Assembly (NCBI GenBank): GCA_030248215.1
Contig: JASANG010003711.1
Span: forward strand, 496,001-560,000
Reading direction: 5' to 3'
Origin: Enoplolaimus lenunculus
Taxonomy: Eukaryota; Nematoda; Enoplea; Enoplida; Thoracostomopsidae
Length of the DNA: 64,000 bases
Shown here: positions 60,039 through 64,000 of the stretch, in pieces
Layout of the letters: the number at the start of each line of letters is the position of its first letter
Position numbering within the stretch: the stretch's first letter is position 1
Made by a program: the position numbers and the translations under genes
The notes under the pieces: generated by a model
What the model was told of the DNA's origin: nothing
The model's database searches: none
The model's input: only the letters and a program-made list of their open reading frames with translations

Positions 60039-60338
60039 TCAGATCACATTACGTTTAGTATATAAAAATGACCAACCAGCTCGAAAGATGTAACCATCTC
60101 CTGTTTCGTATGTTGGACTTGGTTTTGTATTTTTGCGTTTAAGACTTGAGGTACATGTTACCCCAGATAAATGCTTGCGTAATTCTTTTACGTTTGTTCC
60201 ATATGGATAAAAAGTAATAATGCGATGGACAATTATATCTCGGGCAAGTTTTACTGGTGCCACATAGATTTGTTTATCAAGGTAGCATGGTTGATCGTAT
60301 CGTGGCGTCGTTGGGCCCCATTTAAAATTAAAGTCCGG
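60039..60338 (-). CDS. Coding-like fragment, unrecognised
   Basis: A minus-strand frame of 99 codons without internal stops (DFNFKWGPTTPRYDQPCYLD, then KQIYVAPVKLARDIIVHRII, ending FRAGWSFLYTKRNVI, stop). Composition and codon pattern look like true protein, but there is no in-frame ATG near its start, and the upstream limit is a TAA with no AG acceptor. A donor AAAC|GTAATG lies 5 codons before the stop. It could be a broken gene piece or an exon whose acceptor I missed. It is convergent with the receptor gene. Confidence 0.4.
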   Translation of the reverse strand, partial: PDFNFKWGPTTPRYDQPCYLDKQIYVAPVKLARDIIVHRIITFYPYGTNVKELRKHLSGVTCTSSLKRKNTKPSPTYETGDGYIFRAGWSFLYTKRNVI

Positions 60339-60342
60339 TTAA

Positions 60343-62544
60343 TTTAATTTTTGTGTCCCCTTTGTTAACACTTGCTTGTTCGATACAGCATGTGTCTTTA
60401 ACAATTGTGTTGTTTAATACTTTATAGAACGTTTTTATCCAAGATTAACTTCTTGCACCTTATTATTTATTTTTACAGCTCGACTTTCGGTTATTATCAA
60501 AGTTATATATCTATTAATACTATTGATATTTACATATTGTTTGAAAACATACAATGCATTTTGTGTTTTCTATTAACTTGGCATGAAAACTACTTAGATA
60601 GGCAAAAGGACCAGACTTCACATGACAGAAGCTCAATTTGGTCTACCGCTACCGCACCATCAACTTGAATCTGAAAAGCTCTGCAACGAAATTAAATGGG
60701 AACACTGTTTGGACACAGTGTCTGAAAAAAGAAGTTCATTCGCACAGACTCTGTAAAATCGTTTAACAGAGTACCTTCGAACAGACTTTGTGTTATGCAA
60801 CAAGCAAATGTCCTTCTGACAGACTCAGGACAAAACAGCTGTCCTTTCTATAAAACGTATTGAAAAGTGGCATCTGTATGTGCGATAGTTTGACAAAGTA
60901 TACGCCGTTCAAAGGTACTCTCTGTTGTCAGCCGGGTGTACATATAGTGTGGGTGACTTTTGGATATATAATTTATATACATTGCAATTAGGAACTTAGG
61001 GACTCGCATGTGGGTACAATTTTTTACAGTAGCGTAGACAGTATATCGCGAATGACCCATATACTGCATGGTGCGTGCATAAAGAATTTGTATAAATTGG
61101 CCCAAGCTGTTTCATTGCCGAATAAGATTTTCAATTCATTTTATTGTACGTAAACCGTTTCAAAATCGAAGTGGCTCCTTTCGATACAATTGTGTAATTT
61201 TACAGTGCATTGATGTTAGCCGCTCGGTCACTGCACCCAGTGGCTGCAAATCTCATCAAAATTTAAGTGATAATAGCTGGAATCATATTTTGTGACAATG
61301 TGTGAGATTGCGGGTGTAGGGATCCCCTGGATCCATCAATCTGCTAAGTCGAAATATTTTGCACGGAAAACCCGCGGGACGCTGGATTGCGGCCCGTTGG
61401 GTTATAAAACACCGAGTTATGAATTTTGTGAGCTGTAAGGAGATGTTAACCTGAGGAATCCAAGTATGTGACGCTCGGGTGTAGCATCTCGTGTGCATTT
61501 AATTTTAGTGTTTTTGGGCCTGCCACAGTTTCAGTTGGGATATGCTGGATCTGGATGGTGGTTTGAAAATGTTCGAAAATTCAAATTTTTTAATATTTGA
61601 GTTCTAAGTTAGAAATTGGCGGCCTAGGCGCTAACGTAATAAATGTTCCACCTACTTCATTCGGAACAGCATCAAAATACACATCGTAGCTGGAGGCAAG
61701 GTACAGTTTTATACCTGCACTTAGATAGTGTTAATTGTCTAGACTCGGTCGGAAGGTACTCTAGATAAATACATGTCGTCTGTAGGATGTCAGGACTTTA
61801 CCTTAGTACACGCGCACGCATTTAAAAACACGCTGTGCACACATATTAACACGCATCATTCAATGCAAAAATTGAGTCCCTTCCGAGTAATTATTAGCAA
61901 TAACAGTTCCCGAAAATGATGTCAGGGCCAGTAAATATTTAATTGTTCATATAATGACATATTGACATCTCAGACAGTGTATATAGAGAGTAGGTAGGAA
62001 CAACGCGGGCACCCAAAAGGGAGGGACATTTTTTTACAAATGTGCGTGCATTTTAACGTGGATAACCCATGATAGTTTGCTTTTGATTTAGTTTTAAATG
62101 AATTTGTGCGAGTTTTTTATGGGTTTAATTTTTGAAAGTGTTTGAAATTGGTCGCGTTGATTTTCTGGATGCTGAATAGAGGATTTCTAGCTAGTGTTTT
62201 TAGGTGTGTTAGTTAGCTGACATTTTTTCAAGATGTAGTTTTGTGAGAACGAGTTTTGACTTGGGGTTATATTGCAACATGAAGAATGTGGATTCGGTTA
62301 AGCAAAGATTTTTAAATGGCGTTGCCTTTTGGATTTCGGAGAATTTTGGATTTAAGCTTGAGTACTCGCACCGGGTGGGCAGGTACGGAAAATTTCTAAA
62401 TGCAAAGTTGAGTTGGGTTAGACTTCGGTTGGTCTAGCTCGACTCAAACGATATTTTAACCCAATTGCATTCAGATTTTAACCCAGATGCATTCAGATCG
62501 ATAATAAACTGGTAAAATAACTATTACCCAGTAATATTATAAAG
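60343..62544. other. AT-rich spacer
   Basis: No supported exon. An 85-codon minus-strand frame (60848-61105) and a 64-codon plus-strand frame (62243-62437, containing VDSVKQRFLNGVAFWISENF) are open but lack splice or start evidence. The latter could be an upstream exon of the PAM2 gene. Confidence 0.35.
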
Positions 62545-62809
62545 ATTCGACCCAGTACGTGATTGGAATTGCATTGAGCCTAAGGATCTCTGCAAGCAGA
62601 ACATCGAGCCAAAAACTCCACGCCAAGTCGAAAGTATAACCGAGGCGTTGGAAACTCTACCAATGTCGCCTAAAACCCCGAAACGACTTAATCCGCTGGC
62701 GGCGGAGTTCACTCCAGCGACGCCCGAATCCGGACGGTGGGCAGCAGCCCTACCGACTCGCGCCCAAGTCGATGCTTGGAAAACCAAGCATGACAAAGCT
62801 GTGACGCAG
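62545..62809 (+). CDS. PAM2-motif protein, exon
   Basis: 88 codons between ATTATAAAG and ACGCAG|GTAAAT. Begins FDPVRDWNCIEPKDLCKQNI. In the middle is SPKTPKRLNPLAAEFTPATP, a clear PAM2 motif: LN.xA.eF.P, the short peptide that binds the MLLE domain of cytoplasmic poly(A)-binding protein in ataxin-2, PAIP, TOB and others. The rest is low complexity (SGRWAAALPTRAQVDAWK). GC is much higher than in the flanks. The likely role is mRNA translation or decay control through PABP; the protein itself is not identified. The acceptor is weak (no pyrimidine tract), so the 5' end is tentative. Confidence 0.6.
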
Positions 62810-63039
62810 GTAAATTTTCGAGCCATGATGTAGACGTAGGTTTAGGTTTAACTCAGGTGGCATCCAACGTAATATTTTGTCAGCGATGCATAATACATGT
62901 TGGTTTTTTCATTCAATAAATTCTTGGTGTCTATTTTTATAAGGGGACTAACCCATGACTTTTCAATTCCCGTTTCAGTTCGGACGTGAAACTACTATTT
63001 TTCCCCTTTGTTGTTGCTTTCGTTATTGTTGATCTGCAG

Positions 63040-63111
63040 CTATTCCCGCTGCACGGGGAGTGGTTTTCGAATCTGATCCGGTGGACTTCGATCCATGGCG
63101 AACGAAACCGG
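63040..63111 (+). CDS. Probable exon downstream of the PAM2 exon
   Basis: 72 nt between TTGATCTGCAG and AACCGG|GTAGAT. Two frames are open. Phase 1 reads IPAARGVVFESDPVDFDPWR, which looks like real protein. Phase 0 reads LFPLHGEWFSNLIRW and joins the PAM2 exon directly. The phase-1 reading would need a small exon in between; a 7-nt candidate lies at 62978-62984 (TTTCAG|TTCGGAC|GTGAAA). Function unknown. Confidence 0.42.
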
Positions 63112-63483
63112 GTAGATTTTTGTTGTTGTGGTACTGGCCCACCCCGGTGGGCAAAAGTTGTAGCCAGGCATGAGAAAGCGCAAGGATAAGAGTCTCCTGG
63201 TGCCAACATTTTGTGTTACTTGACTGATACTTCCCACAGTATGCGATAATGAAATTATACCTAAACCGGGTGTCGGAGTCCGGAGGAAATAGCTGCGCTT
63301 GAAGTCCGAGAACAGTGCGAGCCTGGGACCTGAACAGCGATGAACGGAGTAGCATACCTAGACATAGTAGTCAATCGCGATCAAACCGTATAGGGTATCC
63401 GCCAAGGATGGGTGGCAAAGATTCTATTCCGGAGTAACCAACTTTATAGCGGGCTGCAAGGAAATTGTTGGGATTAGATATAG

Positions 63484-63593
63484 GCGAAAAGACAAGGCGA
63501 AAAGACACCGTACAAGCAGGTGTCGAAAAACACGGCTTTGATTCAGAAGGCTTTGAGCTGGAAAATGCAGCCCTTGAAGTGTCGGTGTCCTAG
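63484..63593 (+). CDS. Probable last exon of the same gene
   Basis: After ATTAGATATAG, phase 1 gives EKTRRKDTVQAGVEKHGFDS then EGFELENAALEVSVS and TAG (63591-63593), an acidic C-terminus joining in frame to the phase-1 reading of the 63040 exon. The phase-0 alternative (AKRQGEKTPYKQVSKNTALI...) is also open and would exit at CACAG|GTCC (63618). The first reading is preferred on composition. Confidence 0.42.
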
Positions 63594-64000
63594 AGAGTCG
63601 CTGCATGTGTGTGCACAGGTCCAAAAACCCGCGTACCTCTCAGAATTATACAATCTTTGCAGATCGGTTCTGAGTGGGCCGAGACTGCTCCGAAAGCCTG
63701 AAATGCCTGACAATAGTGCGAAATACTTTATATCGAGCTAGCTTGAAACCGATAATTATGTTTGTAGGTCCAAAATGACTGTTGCGGAGTGTGAAAATCT
63801 TACGAAATGTTGTCTTTGTCTGAATTTGGCACAATTCAGATGTACAGTGGAAGCAACTATCTAATAGATTTCAATGTGTTGAATTTGATGAAAATGATTT
63901 AGAAACATTAAATTGAACCCGAATTCTTGTATTCTGGGTCCTCAAATACCTATGGTAAATCTCAAAAGTTTCTTGCAAATTATTCGGCAGAGAGTCATTT

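Noticed and set aside
62937-63355. Minus-strand frames of 65-110 codons near the right edge
   Set aside because: They lie opposite the plus-strand exons, which have fitting splice sites and better composition.

Overview
The window is animal nuclear DNA: AT-rich, gene-poor and full of repeats. Coding sequence is split into short exons with GT/AG borders and matching phases. Introns range from about 40 bp to 16.5 kb, and no bacterial-style operons are seen. The lineage cannot be fixed by eye. A MET-type receptor kinase and many TTAGGC-like tracts (the nematode telomere hexamer) would fit a large-genome nematode; nematodes do carry MET-type kinases such as SVH-2. Another invertebrate is not excluded.

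Left part (1-28.7 kb): a minus-strand receptor tyrosine kinase gene of the MET/RON type runs off the left edge. Five exons agree in reading frame, splice sites and phase: transmembrane exon (20463-20250), juxtamembrane exon (3737-3572), ATP-binding lobe (3247-3054), alpha-C/hinge exon (1857-1670) and catalytic-loop exon (475-366). The DFG motif and the rest of the C-lobe lie beyond base 1. A further ectodomain exon is proposed at 28737-28569.

Middle (28.7-51 kb): mostly repeats, with one weak candidate first exon near 32.5 kb. At 51.4-53.5 kb a set of phase-compatible plus-strand exons suggests an unrecognised gene ending at a TAG.

Right part (54-64 kb): a 155-bp tandem repeat with octamer motifs, an 8-bp minisatellite, a dispersed 150-bp repeat and a 16-bp minisatellite lead to an ionotropic-glutamate-receptor-like gene (58286-59620, plus strand, the largest ORF). 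A minus-strand coding-like fragment follows, and then a plus-strand gene whose exon at 62545-62809 encodes a PAM2 (PABP-binding) motif.

The repeats are largely short non-autonomous elements with terminal inverted repeats. Two kinds stand out: elements that carry telomere-like TTAGGC arrays between GGCCCATGT-type ends, and a 271-bp pair with TTAA-type ends that encloses a tRNA-like promoter segment. No transposase gene was seen. All gene models are by-eye inferences without transcript or database support.
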